The notes: generated from the sequence alone by a model not told the origin. A stretch of 64,000 bases of DNA from JAUZOB01 sp963692465 (GCA_963692465.1 OY829943.1:3100001-3164000); one strand, 5' to 3'. Positions 46,018-54,909 are shown, counted from the stretch's first letter. Made by a program: numbers and translations.

Positions 46018-46665
46018 TTATATTGTATTCCTTGAAATATGTCCTTTAACAAGGTAAAGTTTAATAATATCAGCTTTTTTAACCTCAATGGGTTTATAAA
46101 ATTCATTAGCCGAAACACAGGATAATGTTTCATCGGAGGATCCTGGTTGCAAATACTTAATCATCCTGTGATTGAGTTTCGTTACGATGAGATAGATAAG
46201 TCCGAATTCGACAAATGACTCTTTCCATTCTTTCGTTAATATTATTTCCCCAGAATTAAGGATCGGGAACATGCTGTCTCCCCACACATTCAGTGCATAT
46301 TCACAATCATCAAATCCCGGAACAATGATGTCTCTCTGGATGTTCCTATTTCCCGGATCAAACATTTCTGTTGGTGTTGCTGAAGCATCTATCTCTGGAA
46401 AATATTTTATTCTTTTCTCTGAAAGATCATTGCTTAATAAAATATTGCCTTCTTTTTCGGGTAAGAGCATTTGCCCTTCTCCGGTTAATAGCCAACCTGT
46501 ATTTAATTCAGGAAATTGTGATGCAATGCTTTTAATTTTGTCTGGTTGGATAGATACTCTTATGGCATTTACGTATCCGTAAGATAAGCTGCACTGCCTT
46601 TCAAGGCTCCTTATGGATATGCTTTTGAATTTTGCAAATTCTTTAATTCTTTCTTTTACAGACAT
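46018..46665 (-). CDS. Prophage CI-like repressor, S24 peptidase family
   Basis: About 215 aa from the ATG at 46665 (MSVKERIKEFAKFKSISIRS); a start three codons upstream is possible. An N-terminal HTH (ISIRSLERQCSLSYGYVNAI) is followed by a linker and an S24/LexA-like domain with Ser131 (VWGDSMFPILNSG) and Lys170 (RMIKYLQPG), the self-cleavage dyad. It should hold the prophage silent and be inactivated by RecA during DNA damage. It is transcribed away from the early genes. Confidence 0.9.
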   Translation of the reverse strand: MSVKERIKEFAKFKSISIRSLERQCSLSYGYVNAIRVSIQPDKIKSIASQFPELNTGWLLTGEGQMLLPEKEGNILLSNDLSEKRIKYFPEIDASATPTEMFDPGNRNIQRDIIVPGFDDCEYALNVWGDSMFPILNSGEIILTKEWKESFVEFGLIYLIVTKLNHRMIKYLQPGSSDETLSCVSANEFYKPIEVKKADIIKLYLVKGHISRNTI

Positions 46666-46710
46666 ATAAAGCAAATTATAAAATAAATATAAAGAAAAGC
46701 ATTACAAAAT

Positions 46711-46741
46711 TTGCATTGTGTGTTGCAATGCAATATATTTG
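46711..46741 (+). promoter_or_regulatory. Early promoter with an embedded palindromic operator
   Basis: TTG (46711-46713), 20 nt, then TATATTTG (46734-46741) forms a consensus Bacteroidetes promoter for the rightward early genes. A perfect inverted repeat, TTGCATTG-N7-CAATGCAA (46711-46733), overlaps the TTG and fills the spacer to the -7 box. TTGCA recurs at 46723 and 46739. Repressor bound here would block the promoter. Confidence 0.7.
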
Positions 46742-46816
46742 CAATACATGATTCATGAATAACACTTCAAAGTTATCATGAGTCTATCAAACAATAAAGG
46801 TATAAAATAATCTAAA

Positions 46817-47056
46817 ATGCTCAACACGGATAACATAAAAAAATTAGAACGAACCTTGAAGTATGGGGACAAGAAGATCATTGCCAGAATGGTCGGGATC
46901 TCTATTCCTACTATATCAAGGTTTTTCGGAGGCGAGGAGGATTTGATCGCTGATGAAACACAAGACCGGATAATCAGTGCAATAGAGAAGTTGAAGAAAG
47001 ACAGGCTTGCAAAAGAGCAGGCCCGTGAACAGCGGATAACCAAACTCATAAAATGA
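46817..47056 (+). CDS. Cro-like small HTH protein
   Basis: 79 aa. The helix-turn-helix is DKKIIARMVGISIPTISRFF, followed by a charged helix. It is the first rightward gene after the switch region and divergent from the CI-like repressor, so a Cro-like role in the lytic decision is likely. It overlaps the next start by ATGA. Confidence 0.7.
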   Translation: MLNTDNIKKLERTLKYGDKKIIARMVGISIPTISRFFGGEEDLIADETQDRIISAIEKLKKDRLAKEQAREQRITKLIK

Positions 47057-47622
47057 TGGAAAAGTTACCAGCTGGCATATTACCTGAGGATCGGGACATT
47101 GAGATTTTCGGAAGCAAAGAGAAGTTCGGTAAATGCTTCTTCATCTCTGAAGGTAAAACAAAGTCATTCTGGGAGCTTCCGCTGAATATCCTTGATGATC
47201 TCAGGGAAGAGCTCCTGACTGACAGGAAAGCTCTTGAAGGGCTCCGCTTAATGGGAATCACCGATGAAAAGCAGATGCTTGAAACTTACAACTACTGTAA
47301 CAGAGGGCGGTTAGACGGTGTTCCTGACATCCATAACGGTAAGAAAACGAAAGAATACGTCGATTGTGGCAGACGTTTCAGATGCCCCGGAGAATGCAAG
47401 GTTTGTTCCCCGATCCGGATCAACGGAAATAAGATCACATTTCGGGAACTGCAATGCTGGAGATTGATAGGAAACAGTCTCTCATATAGGCAGATAATGA
47501 TTGAAATGGGCTTCCGCCGTGAAACGGCAGTTAATTCTCTCATGGAAAGATTACGGATTAAACTTGATGCAAAAGATAAAACAGATTTGGCACTCAAAGC
47601 CAAAGAAATAGGGATTGTATAA
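47053..47622 (+). CDS. Phage regulator with LuxR-type C-terminal HTH
   Basis: 189 aa. A Cys-rich middle (DCGRRFRCPGECKVCSP) may bind zinc. The C-terminus (ITFRELQCWRLIGNSLSYRQ, then MIEMGFRRETAVNSLMERLR) matches the GerE/LuxR helix-turn-helix, which contacts DNA. Translation is coupled to neighbours by ATGA and 1-nt overlaps. It probably activates later phage genes or represses early ones. Confidence 0.6.
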   Translation: MMEKLPAGILPEDRDIEIFGSKEKFGKCFFISEGKTKSFWELPLNILDDLREELLTDRKALEGLRLMGITDEKQMLETYNYCNRGRLDGVPDIHNGKKTKEYVDCGRRFRCPGECKVCSPIRINGNKITFRELQCWRLIGNSLSYRQIMIEMGFRRETAVNSLMERLRIKLDAKDKTDLALKAKEIGIV

Positions 47623-47906
47623 TGGATGTAAATATTTCATATCACGAATTAGCTAACCTGGTGCAGAGAGCAGCAGATGAAGCAACAAAGCGGACCATTG
47701 AAGAGCTCGGCCTGAAAAAAGAGATTATCACAATGGCTGAGATCAAAAGGCTGTATGGTAAGGATATTGCCCGGCAGTGCGACTCCTTTAAAAGCGGGAT
47801 CCAGTTCTATATCCGTGGAAAGAAAGGATTAGGAACAGCCCGGTACTGTAAACGTGCCGACTTCGAGAAATTTCTATTTGAAACTCAAAGATACAACCGG
47901 ATATGA
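47622..47906 (+). CDS. Hypothetical phage early protein
   Basis: 94 aa. TMAEIKRLYGKDIARQCDSF and ARYCKRADFEKFLFE suggest a small DNA-binding, excisionase- or MerR-like wing, but without a clear match. It overlaps both neighbours and is part of the early operon. Confidence 0.6.
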   Translation: MDVNISYHELANLVQRAADEATKRTIEELGLKKEIITMAEIKRLYGKDIARQCDSFKSGIQFYIRGKKGLGTARYCKRADFEKFLFETQRYNRI

Positions 47907-48022
47907 ACAAAGAACTTCAAAAGATTGAGATCGTCATGTGGATGTTCAATAACCTTTCTCTTGAGCAGCTTAAGAGATTGAAAAAGATAGCAAAAAGCAT
48001 GAGTAGCAAGGAGGAGGAATAA
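47903..48022 (+). CDS. Small hypothetical phage peptide
   Basis: 39 aa (MNKELQKIEIVMWMFNNLSL...). It overlaps the preceding stop by ATGA, and an AGGAGG-like stretch precedes the next gene. Unknown function; called from coupling and codon continuity. Confidence 0.55.
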   Translation: MNKELQKIEIVMWMFNNLSLEQLKRLKKIAKSMSSKEEE

Positions 48023-48025
48023 AAG

Positions 48026-48148
48026 ATGGGACTGATTATTCTCTCACTGGCATTACTGGTCTCTTTCGGTGTTTACGCACTGATTGAACGGTACGATAAG
48101 AAAGATCGTTTTTCTGCATTTGCCAATAAGCTGTTTAAAAATGACTGA
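48026..48148 (+). CDS. Small membrane peptide
   Basis: 40 aa (MGLIILSLALLVSFGVYALI, then ERYDKKDRFSAFANKLFKND). One hydrophobic helix and a charged tail. It overlaps the next start (ATG at 48141). A possible host-takeover or superinfection-exclusion peptide, by position only. Confidence 0.55.
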   Translation: MGLIILSLALLVSFGVYALIERYDKKDRFSAFANKLFKND

Positions 48149-48431
48149 TCCTGAATCTGATCTTCTTAATAGTCCGTTATCCCCAATACAGGACAGGCGG
48201 ATCGAAAAGTCGGAAGATGAATACTGGTGTGTATTCTGTCATGGTACAGAGAACCTTCACCGATTCTTTTACAAAGACGGTTTCGGAATCAGAAGAAGTG
48301 AGATTGTCTGCACGGACTGTCTTCGGGAAAACAAGCAGGAAAGTTCGGAACTCCCTTATTATTCAATGTGTGAGGTACAGGAATATACCGAGGACTATGA
48401 ACGATTTAAGAAACTATTAAACTCATTATAA
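48141..48431 (+). CDS. Small zinc-ribbon-like phage protein
   Basis: 96 aa from the ATG at 48141 (MTDPESDLLNSPLSPIQDRR). A longer frame from 48084 overlaps the preceding gene and is not preferred. CVFCHGTENLHRF and CTDCLRE give paired CxxC motifs of a zinc ribbon. It precedes recT by 10 nt and belongs to the recombination operon. Confidence 0.6.
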   Translation: MTDPESDLLNSPLSPIQDRRIEKSEDEYWCVFCHGTENLHRFFYKDGFGIRRSEIVCTDCLRENKQESSELPYYSMCEVQEYTEDYERFKKLLNSL

Positions 48432-48441
48432 AACCAAGATC

Positions 48442-49311
48442 ATGAGCAATGTACAATTAAAAATGGACCAATTAAACAAGTTGGATCCGGTCAGGTTGGT
48501 TGATGACCCTTCGATAAAGGAATCATTCATCAACACTTATTCAAAGATTCACAAAGTAAGTGAAGACGAAGCTGAATCAGTTTACAACAGGGAAGCCCTC
48601 TATTACAGGAAATCCGTATCCGCGGATGAACGGTTAAAGAGTTGCACTAAGCTGTCACTGTATTCTGCCTTTCTTGAAATAGCCGTTGACGGTTTATCTA
48701 TTCAGCCGGGCAGCAAGTCGGAAGCATACCTCGAAGGACGGGGAACAAAGCAGGGTGACAGTACTTATATCAATACCGCATGGCTGAGAGTTACAGCATA
48801 CGGAGAATTAAACCTTCGGATCCGCTCAGGACAAATCAAGCGGATGTTTAACCCGATCGTGGTTTACGAGGGCGATCATTTCCAGCCTACCACGAATGAC
48901 AGGGGAGAGTTAATCGTTGAGTATCGCCCGTTAATTCCACGGAACAGCAAAAAGATCATTGGCTGTTTTGTCCGGATACTACTTCCAGACGGGACTTCAG
49001 ATTACAAGTGGTTGCTTGATGATGATATCGAGAGACTGAAAAAGTTTGCTACAACCAAGACACGTACCGGCTCTCATACAAACCAGCTCTACACCTCTGA
49101 AAACGGAGGCATTGACCCGGGCTTCCTCGAAGCAAAGACAATCAAACATGCAATGCGTGCTTATACGAAACTGAGAGTAGGCGAGAACGTTGCGATGGAT
49201 GATGAAGAAGAGATTCCGCAGGAACAAGCGAATGTTCCTTTTGGCCCTGAAGAACCGGTAGAAGAGCAGGAAGCTAAACAACCTGAATTAGATCCTGAAG
49301 AACCCTTTTAA
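48442..49311 (+). CDS. recT: RecT-family single-strand annealing protein
   Basis: 289 aa. It anneals complementary ssDNA for phage recombination and replication. The RecT core is present: SLYSAFLEIAVDGLSIQPGS, YLEGRGTKQGDS, and LEAKTIKHAMRAYTKLRVGE near the end, followed by an acidic Glu/Pro-rich tail. An exonuclease gene lies 2 genes downstream, making the usual two-component module. Confidence 0.9.
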   Translation: MSNVQLKMDQLNKLDPVRLVDDPSIKESFINTYSKIHKVSEDEAESVYNREALYYRKSVSADERLKSCTKLSLYSAFLEIAVDGLSIQPGSKSEAYLEGRGTKQGDSTYINTAWLRVTAYGELNLRIRSGQIKRMFNPIVVYEGDHFQPTTNDRGELIVEYRPLIPRNSKKIIGCFVRILLPDGTSDYKWLLDDDIERLKKFATTKTRTGSHTNQLYTSENGGIDPGFLEAKTIKHAMRAYTKLRVGENVAMDDEEEIPQEQANVPFGPEEPVEEQEAKQPELDPEEPF

Positions 49312-49332
49312 TAACCCTTAAAATCAAATATC

Positions 49333-50541
49333 ATGCAAGAAACATTACCTGCAATTAATACTGAAACTCTGGTGCAAGTTGTAAACACGGCACCTGAAAC
49401 GTTAGCTAAAAATACAATTTCCCATGACAATGCTTACCAGTACGGTAAAACACTTTTAGAGCGGGCAGAGCAGTCCGGAATGAATGATGCTCTTGACGGA
49501 CTAATGGCAAAATACCAGGAGAAATTGAGAGTCACCTACAAGACGATGAGTGATCGCCGTAAACCTTTTACACAACTTGTCGATGAAATAAAGAAACGTT
49601 TTACCTCTCTTGAAAACGATATCAGCTCTCAGAATAAGAGCAGCGTTTATGTCCTTATCCAGAACAGACGGAACGAATATGCCTCGAAAAAGATAGAAGA
49701 ACGCAAAAGAGCAGAAGCGGCTGCACGCACGGAGCTCATGAAAAAGGAAGAGCTTATCCGGATTAAAAAAGATGTTGAGACTGCTGTCAACAATTTCTTT
49801 TATAATGCTCTTACCAAAGCTTCAACTGCATTGAATACCGCTTTTGAAGGATTGACTCTGGCAAACATAGATGAAGGGGAGAAGGTTGTCAATGACTGTC
49901 TTTCGAACCAGTTGGATCAGAAGGAATATGCAAAGTTCAACCCTTCTATTTCTCATACACTGCTCACACAAGGGGATATTGATAAGGAAATAGCAGACTT
50001 CAAAACTCCGATCAGGTATAAGGATTATAATTCAAAATACTTCAATCATGTAAGCCAGTTAAAAATTGAGCTTATCGGGAAACTGGCTTCCAAGAAAGCA
50101 GAATTACAAGAGATCGCAACGATCGAAAAGACTAACAAGGCGGAGGCTGACAGACTAAAACAAGAAGCTGAAGCAAGGAAGAACGCTGAAGAGCAAAGAA
50201 TAAGACTACAGGAAGCAGAGTCCCGAAAGAAGGCGGAAGAAGAGGCAAACGCAAAAGCTTCTGCTGCCCAAGTTGATGCAGCTATCACCGTACAGACGGA
50301 TCTGTTTTCTGAAGCTCCAAAGGTAAAAAGTGGCTGTGAGATCATTATCAAGAATCCGGTTGCTTATGCTCTTCTTTTCAACTTCTGGTTTGAGAAAGAG
50401 GGCCGTAATCTTCCCGTCGATAAGATTGAAAAAATGACAATTGGGAGGATTAAGAAATACTGTGAAGAGTATTCCCTGAAAAACGAAGAGAAGATCCAGT
50501 CTGATCTGCTCGAATATAAAGAGACCTACAAAGCAAAATAA
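49333..50541 (+). CDS. Coiled-coil recombination-module protein
   Basis: 402 aa. A long Glu/Lys/Ala-rich coiled coil occupies about 250-310 (EADRLKQEAEARKNAEEQ). The N-terminal half is helical with basic patches. Between recT and the exonuclease, it probably supports ssDNA handling, but no catalytic motif is visible. Its final codons overlap the next start (ATGA). Confidence 0.65.
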   Translation: MQETLPAINTETLVQVVNTAPETLAKNTISHDNAYQYGKTLLERAEQSGMNDALDGLMAKYQEKLRVTYKTMSDRRKPFTQLVDEIKKRFTSLENDISSQNKSSVYVLIQNRRNEYASKKIEERKRAEAAARTELMKKEELIRIKKDVETAVNNFFYNALTKASTALNTAFEGLTLANIDEGEKVVNDCLSNQLDQKEYAKFNPSISHTLLTQGDIDKEIADFKTPIRYKDYNSKYFNHVSQLKIELIGKLASKKAELQEIATIEKTNKAEADRLKQEAEARKNAEEQRIRLQEAESRKKAEEEANAKASAAQVDAAITVQTDLFSEAPKVKSGCEIIIKNPVAYALLFNFWFEKEGRNLPVDKIEKMTIGRIKKYCEEYSLKNEEKIQSDLLEYKETYKAK

Positions 50542-51191
50542 TGAATCCCGCTCTTGACTCATATTATTCCCGTAATGAAGTATCGAATTCGGATTTAGGC
50601 TGGTTATCAAACCAGCTTAACCCGAGACCGATGCCGGATCCGACCAATGCTTTCAAATTCGGTTCCCTGATTGATGCAATGCTTACCGAACAATACCGGG
50701 TAAACTACTTCAAAAGGACCTGTGATGATGACCAGTTTACCCCTGAAGAGTTTGGAACAGCAGAGAATATGAAGCGTGCTTTCATGGCTGATGATATTGC
50801 CAGAACACTTATCTCCGGTGCAGATACACAAAAGGTAATGATTGAAAGGAAGAACCTGAATTTCGAGGGTATTGACTTCAGTATCCGGATGCGTTGCAAA
50901 TGGGATATCTGGAGAAACGATCTGGGTTTCGGCGGAGATATAAAGTCAACAACGGCAACGACACAAGCTCAGTTTGAAGCTGCTATAAAATACTTCAATT
51001 ACGACCGTCAGAGAGCTTTTTATATGAACATGGCCGGGAGTGAGAAGGACGTTTTAATCGGGATCTCAAAGAAGAATTTCAAAGTTTTTAAAGTGTACAT
51101 AAACCGGAACAGTGAGCTGTACAAGGAAGGATATCATAAATATATAACACTGTCTTTCAAATGGTGGCGACTGTTCGGAGAAACAAAGTGA
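50541..51191 (+). CDS. PD-(D/E)XK exonuclease (RecE/DUF3799-like)
   Basis: 216 aa. The motif FKFGSLIDAML opens the fold, and FGGDIKSTTATTQAQFEAAI provides the D-x-K (Asp-Ile-Lys), followed by a Gln/Tyr-containing helix. It should resect dsDNA to ssDNA for RecT. It is shorter than E. coli RecE, as in many phage exonucleases. Confidence 0.8.
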   Translation: MNPALDSYYSRNEVSNSDLGWLSNQLNPRPMPDPTNAFKFGSLIDAMLTEQYRVNYFKRTCDDDQFTPEEFGTAENMKRAFMADDIARTLISGADTQKVMIERKNLNFEGIDFSIRMRCKWDIWRNDLGFGGDIKSTTATTQAQFEAAIKYFNYDRQRAFYMNMAGSEKDVLIGISKKNFKVFKVYINRNSELYKEGYHKYITLSFKWWRLFGETK

Positions 51192-51192
51192 C

Positions 51193-51360
51193 ATGAAATA
51201 CAAGGTAACGAAAATAAGGCTTCTCAGTGAAGCCGGAACAAAGCTAAATACAATGATAGTTTCAGAGATAACTAATGACATTGAGAAATACAGGAGTCAC
51301 CTGAAGAAAGAATATGATGTCTCTCTTGTACATCTCGAATACCAGGAACAACCGACATGA
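51193..51360 (+). CDS. Small hypothetical phage protein
   Basis: 55 aa (MKYKVTKIRLLSEAGTKLNT...). It lies 1 nt after the exonuclease stop and overlaps the next gene by ATGA. Not recognised. Confidence 0.55.
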   Translation: MKYKVTKIRLLSEAGTKLNTMIVSEITNDIEKYRSHLKKEYDVSLVHLEYQEQPT

Positions 51361-51626
51361 AAAGAAAATCAGTTTTAACAGTGAAGGAGGCTGTTGCCAT
51401 AGCATTCAGGCGGATGGATAATAAGTTCAATTCGATAAGGCTATGTCAGGCGGTTCGGGAGTTAACCGGAAGAGCCTTTTTAATGGATGGAACGATCTTA
51501 CGCAGATTGCGTGAACTAAGGGATGAATCCCCGGAAGAATTCAACTACAGGGTTGAAAATAGCGAGAAATCAATTTACATGAAGGTGAAATTTAAAATGC
51601 CAGAATATGAAAAAGAGACTGTTTGA
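51357..51626 (+). CDS. Small phage protein, HTH-like
   Basis: 89 aa. RKSVLTVKEAVAIAFRRMDN and CQAVRELTGRAFLMDGTILR resemble a winged-helix DNA-binding domain, but no family is certain. It overlaps both neighbours. Confidence 0.55.
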   Translation: MKRKSVLTVKEAVAIAFRRMDNKFNSIRLCQAVRELTGRAFLMDGTILRRLRELRDESPEEFNYRVENSEKSIYMKVKFKMPEYEKETV

Positions 51627-52023
51627 AAATGAAACTCCGGTAAGGAGAGACCAGATGCTTGCAGCTAATGCAGAGAGTAAGGATGTTTATACCTATTTCA
51701 AGAAATATACAGCGGAAGAGCTTGAAACGGTACAGTCAGACTACTTCAAAGATGCCGTCGCTCTTGAAAAGGCGGACAATGAATTAGCAATTGCTAAAGA
51801 GGTGTATAAACAGAGTGCAAAGCCTAAAAAAGAACGTATGGCTGACAATTTAAGGGGAATTCGGGATAAAGGACGGACGGTTACCGAGGATGTATTCCTT
51901 CTTGCAAACTTCGATGAGGGCACCATGGACTATTACAATGAAGACGGTGTTTGTGTCAACAGCCGGAGATTAACACAGGATGAAAAACAATTAAGACTCA
52001 TGCCAACAGGCACTAATAATTAA
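51607..52023 (+). CDS. Hypothetical phage protein
   Basis: 138 aa with a charged helical middle. The C-terminal FDEGTMDYYNEDGVCVNSRR appears in phage proteins of this group. It overlaps the previous gene by 20 nt. Function unknown. Confidence 0.55.
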   Translation: MKKRLFENETPVRRDQMLAANAESKDVYTYFKKYTAEELETVQSDYFKDAVALEKADNELAIAKEVYKQSAKPKKERMADNLRGIRDKGRTVTEDVFLLANFDEGTMDYYNEDGVCVNSRRLTQDEKQLRLMPTGTNN

Positions 52024-52034
52024 TAATCAAAACA

Positions 52035-52748
52035 ATGGGAAATTTAGAAGTTAAAGTAGAAAACGGAGTCAAGGAACTTCTTTTCAGACAAGGGCGGGCT
52101 CTCCCTTTAAAAGAACCGGTTCCATTTCTGATACACGGGACCATTGATACGGTATCAAGATGGCTGGAGAAAAAGAAATTCGACGATGAATTACAGCTAA
52201 AATCAAGCGTTATGATTAACCGGGAACGCAAGTCAATAGCTCTTTGTGTTGATGAAAAAAGTGTCTACAGTGATAAGATACAAGGTTCAATCATGATGCA
52301 CCCTGAATTCGTCAAGTGGGGGATTAACGACGACAGTAAAAGCTACACCAGTCAGGAGCTTGCGTTAAAGGTAAAGATGAACCGTTACATGTTCTCTTCT
52401 TTAGAAAAAGCAGCTGAATTGGTAACCGTTTTTCAAAACCTGAAAGCAAAGGTTAACCGGGAAATAGAGAACTCAAACGATGGTCGTGGAAATGCAAGAA
52501 AATCATTTAATCAGGTCGTCGAAAGTATGTCTATTCCGGAGAAGTTCACACTGATAACTCCGATATTCAAAGGGGATGTAAAGCGGGAACTGGAAGTTGA
52601 GATCGTTATTGATCCCAGCACGCTTAACTGCTCCCTTATTTCTCCTGACGCTATTACCACTATCAACAACATGGTAGATGATCTGATCAATAAGGAGATT
52701 GAAAAGATTACCGAGCTGGCTCCCGGTATTGCAATCATTGAAATTTAA
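52035..52748 (+). CDS. Hypothetical phage early protein
   Basis: 237 aa. It reads VPFLIHGTIDTVSRWLEKKK and SIALCVDEKSVYSDKIQGSI, then an alpha/beta C-terminus. No catalytic or binding motif stands out. It is located between the recombination module and the SNF2 helicase. Confidence 0.55.
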   Translation: MGNLEVKVENGVKELLFRQGRALPLKEPVPFLIHGTIDTVSRWLEKKKFDDELQLKSSVMINRERKSIALCVDEKSVYSDKIQGSIMMHPEFVKWGINDDSKSYTSQELALKVKMNRYMFSSLEKAAELVTVFQNLKAKVNREIENSNDGRGNARKSFNQVVESMSIPEKFTLITPIFKGDVKRELEVEIVIDPSTLNCSLISPDAITTINNMVDDLINKEIEKITELAPGIAIIEI

Positions 52749-52791
52749 TCCTGGATGGTTATCCCGGGGAGTTCGATTCTCCCCGCAGGAA
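52749..52791 (+). ncRNA. tRNA-like T-arm plus acceptor-like stem
   Basis: A 7-bp stem (52765-52771 with 52779-52785) closes the exact T-loop TTCGATT. The flanking TCCTG (52749-52753) pairs with CAGGA (52786-52790) as the outer half of an acceptor stem. The D and anticodon arms are absent. It is either a truncated tRNA or a small structured element; I cannot tell which. Confidence 0.4.
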
Positions 52792-52814
52792 CAATTGTAA
52801 AAATCTTATAAACC

Positions 52815-54461
52815 ATGAGAGTAGTAACACAATACAATAACATTTTTCTGATCAAATTCCAGTTTATGCCTTCTTTGGTTGAGAAGGTAAAGAAACTGCC
52901 GGACAGGAAATGGGATGCAAGGATTAAGGCATGGACCGTTCCTGTAAAGCATTATGAGGAAGTAAAGTCTTTTGCTGAAGCAAACAAGTTTGTCTTTAAC
53001 GATCCGGGAAAACACATTGAAGTTGAAGATGTGGTTTATCCTGAAGTGGAATTGCCGGAATTAAAGACGGAAATTCCCTTGAAAATGAGCTTATTTAATT
53101 ACCAGAGGACGGGTGTTGCGTACATTCTTGACAAGAAAAGACTGATTGTAGGAGATCAGATGGGTCTCGGGAAAACGGCCGAAAGTATTGCTGCTGTTAC
53201 CGCAGCGAATGCTTTTCCTTGTTTAGTGATTTGCCCGGCTTCATTGAAAATAAACTGGCAAAGGGAATGGGAGATGTGGACCAATAATAAGGCATTGATC
53301 CTCAATGATACGGTAAAAAGGACCTTCCGGTATTTCTATGAAACAGGACTTGCCAAGGTCTTTATCGTCAACTATGAGAGTCTCAAGAAATACTTTGTTG
53401 CCTACATAGAACCGGGACAGAGAATTACTTTAAAGGATATTCACTTCAATGAAAATAAGAACTTCTTCAAGTCTGTAATAATTGATGAAGCTCATAGAAT
53501 CAAGGATCCGAAGTCACAGCAGTCGAAATTCACGAGAGGTATTTGTGATAAAAAAGAATGGATCCTTGCTTTAACCGGAACACCTGTTGTCAACAAACCT
53601 ACCGACCTTGCTTCTGAACTTGCAATTATTGGACGGATAGGTGATTTCGGTGGGTATCGCAAATTCATGGACCGTTACCAGGATGCTGATCAGCATCTAC
53701 AGAAGGAACTCAATTACAAACTTAAATCAACCTGTTTTATTCGTCGTGATAAATCGGAGGCTACAGATCTGCCGGAAAAGACCCGACAGGTTGTAATGTG
53801 CGATATTACGACTCAAAAGGAATACAAAGATGCTCTTAAGGATCTTGAAGGTTACCTGAAGAAATACAGGCAAGCAACCGATGATCAGGTAGCAAAGAGT
53901 ATGCGTGGTGAAGTAATGGTCCGGATAGGGATACTGAAGAATATATCTGCCCGTGGCAAGCTGCATGATCTGTTCGAATTCATTGATGATACGCTGGCCA
54001 ATGGTGAGAAACTGGTCGTTTTCGGACACTTAAAAGAGGTGTTGAGCCAGGTAAAGAAAAGATACAGATGTGTCTCCATCACGGGAGAAGACGGTATGCA
54101 AGACCGGCAGGCTTCTATTGATAAGTTTCAGAATGATCCCGGAGTGAATCTTATCGTTTGCTCAATTGCTGCTGCCGGTGTCGGTATAACGCTTACTGCA
54201 AGTTCTACGGTCGCTTTTATTGAGATGGGATGGCATCCGGCTATTATGGAGCAGGCAGAAGACCGTCTTTACAGACTCGGGCAGAAGAACAAAGTGAACT
54301 GTGTCTACTTCATTGGCAAAGGCACTATCGACGAATGGGTTTACAAACTCATTGATGAAAAACGGACAATGAGTGACACCATTACCGGGGCAAAAGATGA
54401 TGTTGAAGAGAATATTATGGATTCAATTATAGACCTTTTTAATAAGAAATACGAGTTATGA
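52815..54461 (+). CDS. SNF2-family DNA helicase/translocase
   Basis: 548 aa. An N-terminal HARP-like segment (MPSLVEKVKKLPDRKWDARI) precedes the motor. Motifs: VGDQMGLGKTAESIAA (I), IDEAHRIKDP (II), LTGTPVVNKPTDL (III), and C-terminal VCSIAAAGVGITLTASS (V) and EQAEDRLYRLGQK (VI). It remodels protein-DNA complexes or forked DNA during phage replication. All core motifs are intact. Confidence 0.9.
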   Translation: MRVVTQYNNIFLIKFQFMPSLVEKVKKLPDRKWDARIKAWTVPVKHYEEVKSFAEANKFVFNDPGKHIEVEDVVYPEVELPELKTEIPLKMSLFNYQRTGVAYILDKKRLIVGDQMGLGKTAESIAAVTAANAFPCLVICPASLKINWQREWEMWTNNKALILNDTVKRTFRYFYETGLAKVFIVNYESLKKYFVAYIEPGQRITLKDIHFNENKNFFKSVIIDEAHRIKDPKSQQSKFTRGICDKKEWILALTGTPVVNKPTDLASELAIIGRIGDFGGYRKFMDRYQDADQHLQKELNYKLKSTCFIRRDKSEATDLPEKTRQVVMCDITTQKEYKDALKDLEGYLKKYRQATDDQVAKSMRGEVMVRIGILKNISARGKLHDLFEFIDDTLANGEKLVVFGHLKEVLSQVKKRYRCVSITGEDGMQDRQASIDKFQNDPGVNLIVCSIAAAGVGITLTASSTVAFIEMGWHPAIMEQAEDRLYRLGQKNKVNCVYFIGKGTIDEWVYKLIDEKRTMSDTITGAKDDVEENIMDSIIDLFNKKYEL

Positions 54462-54649
54462 CAGAGGAAGAAACAAAACAGAAGTATGAGGCAATCGTTC
54501 CGGCAAAATCGTTTTGCTGTGATGAGTGCTGCTTTAAAAGTCAGGATACCTGTAAAGACGAACCTGACAATAAATACTGTCAAAAATATATCGGGATGTG
54601 CTGGGTACCGGATCACCCGATAGTATACAGACGTAAGGAGGAGCAATAA
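54458..54649 (+). CDS. Cysteine-rich small phage protein
   Basis: 63 aa with eight cysteines in short spacing (FCCDECCFKSQDTC), so it probably binds zinc. It overlaps both neighbours by ATGA or 1 nt. Unknown role. Confidence 0.55.
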   Translation: MTEEETKQKYEAIVPAKSFCCDECCFKSQDTCKDEPDNKYCQKYIGMCWVPDHPIVYRRKEEQ

Positions 54650-54894
54650 TGGAGCGTAAAATGAATCTTTTTGCAGTTGTAAAATTAAACGGGCAGAGTC
54701 GTATTGCCGGGAAAGTTTCAGAGCATGCAATCGGTAGTACCACGTTCATTCAGATAGATGTTCCGGATACGAGAGTTCAGCCTAGATTTTCGCGGCTGAT
54801 AAACCCTACGGCAGTCTATTCAATAGTACCTGTCACTGAAGAAGTGATGCGAAAAATGGCAGAGCAAATATCTGCAAGACCGTTTGAATCTTAA
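54649..54894 (+). CDS. Hypothetical phage protein
   Basis: 81 aa. The segment TTFIQIDVPDTRVQPRFSRL looks like a beta-rich small domain. It belongs to the replication operon by its overlap with the previous gene. Confidence 0.5.
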   Translation: MERKMNLFAVVKLNGQSRIAGKVSEHAIGSTTFIQIDVPDTRVQPRFSRLINPTAVYSIVPVTEEVMRKMAEQISARPFES

Positions 54895-54909
54895 AAAAGT
54901 TTTTTGATT

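Noticed and set aside
48084..48140. Upstream extension of the zinc-ribbon gene
   Set aside because: It overlaps the membrane peptide gene in another frame, and the ATG at 48141 gives the usual coupled overlap.
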